From positions 563,887 through 627,886 of the forward strand of contig NZ_FONH01000002.1 in the NCBI RefSeq assembly GCF_900112865.1: a stretch of 64,000 nt of DNA, given 5' to 3'. The notes below the pieces were generated by a model that was given only the letters and a program-made list of their open reading frames with translations, made no database searches and was not told the origin of the DNA. This stretch comes from Dyella marensis. GTDB lineage: Bacteria; Pseudomonadota; Gammaproteobacteria; Xanthomonadales; Rhodanobacteraceae. The position numbers and the translations under genes are program-made. Below are positions 63,120 through 64,000 of the stretch, one piece after another. Numbering within the stretch: the first letter of the stretch is position 1; each line of letters opens with the position of its first letter.

Positions 63120-63666
63120 CCAGCTCTTCGACGCTGGGCGTCTTCATGCCCAGCGTCTCGTGCAGGTGCTCCAACACCCGGCGGTTGCGCGCCGGCGTCT
63201 GGCTGGCGATGCCATCGCGCACCACCGCCACCTTGTAGCCATGCACGTGGGCATCCAGCGCCGTGGTAAGCACGCAGGCGTCACCCGCGATACCCGCCAG
63301 CACCAGCTCCTCCACCAGCAAGTGTTCGAGCAATGCCGGCAACTGGGTCCGGTAGAACGCCGAATGCCGCGACTTGAGCAGCCGCACGTCCCCTTGCCTG
63401 GGCATCAACGCATCGGCCGCTTCGCGCGAAACCGGGTGTCCGACTTCGCGGGTGTAGGCGATGACACCGTGCATATCCTCGTGCCAGCAATCGAAGTTGT
63501 CGTTGACAAAGACCACCGGCACACCCCAGCCGCGGAAGTGTTCGAGCAGCAGCACGAGCATGGGAATCACCGGCCGGAACTGCTCGGCCAGCGCGACACC
63601 GCCTTCGAAGCGGAAGTCGTTGAACACGTCGATGATCAGCAGCGCCTGGCGGTGGGGTTGGACCAT
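63088..63666 (-). CDS. Isochorismatase-fold cysteine hydrolase
   Basis: 192 residues with the catalytic triad Asp13 (LIIDVFNDF), Lys98 (RLLKSRHSAF) and Cys131 (GIAGDACVLTTA). The cis-peptide block precedes the Cys as in nicotinamidase and related amidases. Specific substrate unknown; not clearly a true isochorismatase. Single gene. Confidence 0.88.
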   Translation of the reverse strand: MVQPHRQALLIIDVFNDFRFEGGVALAEQFRPVIPMLVLLLEHFRGWGVPVVFVNDNFDCWHEDMHGVIAYTREVGHPVSREAADALMPRQGDVRLLKSRHSAFYRTQLPALLEHLLVEELVLAGIAGDACVLTTALDAHVHGYKVAVVRDGIASQTPARNRRVLEHLHETLGMKTPSVEELVSRVPREGRR

Positions 63667-63803
63667 GGCGGTCTCCGGGTGACGAGCGTGCGCACGGTGG
63701 CATTGGGGGGATCAATGGGGTGTGCAGAGGATGGCGGCTTCGCTCGCGCATGCACAAATGGTCAGGCCAAGTGGTGTGCTTCTTCTCGCATGCATAAGCG
63801 TTC

Positions 63804-63840
63804 CCCCTCGCCCCGCCCCCTCCCAGGGCGGGGCGAGGGG
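63804..63840. repeat. GC-rich palindrome
   Basis: CCCCTCGCCCCGCCC, a seven-base loop, GGGCGGGGCGAGGGG: perfect 15-base arms. Similar in style to the CCCTCACCCC hairpins at 3108-3397 and 47548-47672. Confidence 0.8.
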
Positions 63841-63964
63841 AAAGAGCTCGCGGCGCAGCCTGCGGCGTTCCGCTTGTGCGCTTTTGCTCTGGCTTTTGCT
63901 CTGGCTCTTGATCTTCAACCCCCTTGGCGCGGCGGTGAGGGCTGGACGATGAGGCCCCGAAGGG

Positions 63965-63991
63965 GGCGAGGACAGGAGTCCTCGCCTTTTT
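63965..63991 (+). terminator. Rho-independent terminator with no obvious gene
   Basis: GGCGAGGAC-AGGA-GTCCTCGCC followed by five Ts: a perfect nine-base-pair stem with a four-base loop. No plus-strand protein gene lies within 800 bases before it, so it may end a small RNA or belong to a repeat unit. Confidence 0.75.
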
Positions 63992-64000
63992 GACGGGACA

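Larger units (their letters stand above)
63667..64000. other. Right-edge non-coding region with palindromes
   Basis: 334 bases with no credible gene. It contains a GC palindrome, a repetitive stretch (TTTTGCTCTGGCTTTTGCTCTGG near 63883) that gives Lys/Ser-repeat nonsense frames on the minus strand, and a terminator. The layout looks like a dispersed repeat unit that continues past the window. Confidence 0.5.

Noticed and set aside
63712..63918. Lys/Ser-repeat ORF (KSQSKSQSKS) at the right edge
   Set aside because: Comes from a simple CT-rich DNA repeat; not a plausible protein.

Overview
The window is GC-rich, densely packed bacterial chromosome. Gene families and order point to the order Xanthomonadales, most likely a Rhodanobacteraceae-type organism such as Dyella, Rhodanobacter or Luteibacter. 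The reasons are the Xanthomonas-style TonB-dependent receptors, an N-glycan cluster like nix, an L-fucose operon like that of X. campestris, and hairpin repeats in intergenic regions. Genus is inference; no rRNA or tRNA gene is present to test it. No CRISPR array, insertion sequence, prophage or defence island was seen.

Region 1 (1-13.9 kb, minus strand) is a glycan-foraging operon: glucokinase, a GH29 remnant, GH29 fucosidase, GH18, GH20 hexosaminidase, a TonB-dependent receptor, a second GH29, GH2 beta-mannosidase, and the start of a GH125 alpha-1,6-mannosidase cut by the window edge. The enzyme set matches removal of fucose, GlcNAc and core mannose from N-glycans. Region 2 (14.3-20.4 kb, plus strand), divergent from it, holds a complete non-phosphorylating L-fucose pathway (dehydrogenase, lactonase, FucD dehydratase, ketodeoxyfuconate dehydrogenase, diketo hydrolase) plus LldD, which would burn the L-lactate product. 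The matching fucose permease, mutarotase and an IclR regulator lie 40 kb away at 59.5-62.1 kb.

Region 3 (20.4-32.5 kb) is mixed: an ABC-2 exporter, a small lipoprotein, a GH31 lipoprotein with a domain inserted in its barrel, a CxxC secreted protein, a broken GNAT gene, an SRPBCC protein, a membrane protein, an OmpR/QseC-type two-component pair and a membrane GGDEF protein.

Region 4 (32.6-50.7 kb) is a second carbohydrate locus. The minus-strand genes are GH43, a sialidase-fold (GH93-like) enzyme, a TonB receptor, a GH5-like enzyme and galM. The plus-strand operon (gntR, dgoK, dgoA, dgoD, galactose dehydrogenase, lactonase, sugar permease) is a full De Ley-Doudoroff galactose pathway. A second sialidase-fold protein with a ricin-type lectin domain and an alginate-lyase-like protein follow. 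An arabinose- and galactose-containing plant polymer is the likely substrate (inference).

Region 5 (50.9-59.5 kb) is a 2202-residue trimeric autotransporter adhesin with a BamE/OmpA-type lipoprotein immediately downstream and a long non-coding leader region upstream. Region 6 (62.3-64 kb) has a GT2 glycosyltransferase, a cysteine hydrolase and repeat/terminator sequence. A hairpin repeat beginning CGTAGGTTGGGGTGAGCC occurs five times, always next to stop codons.
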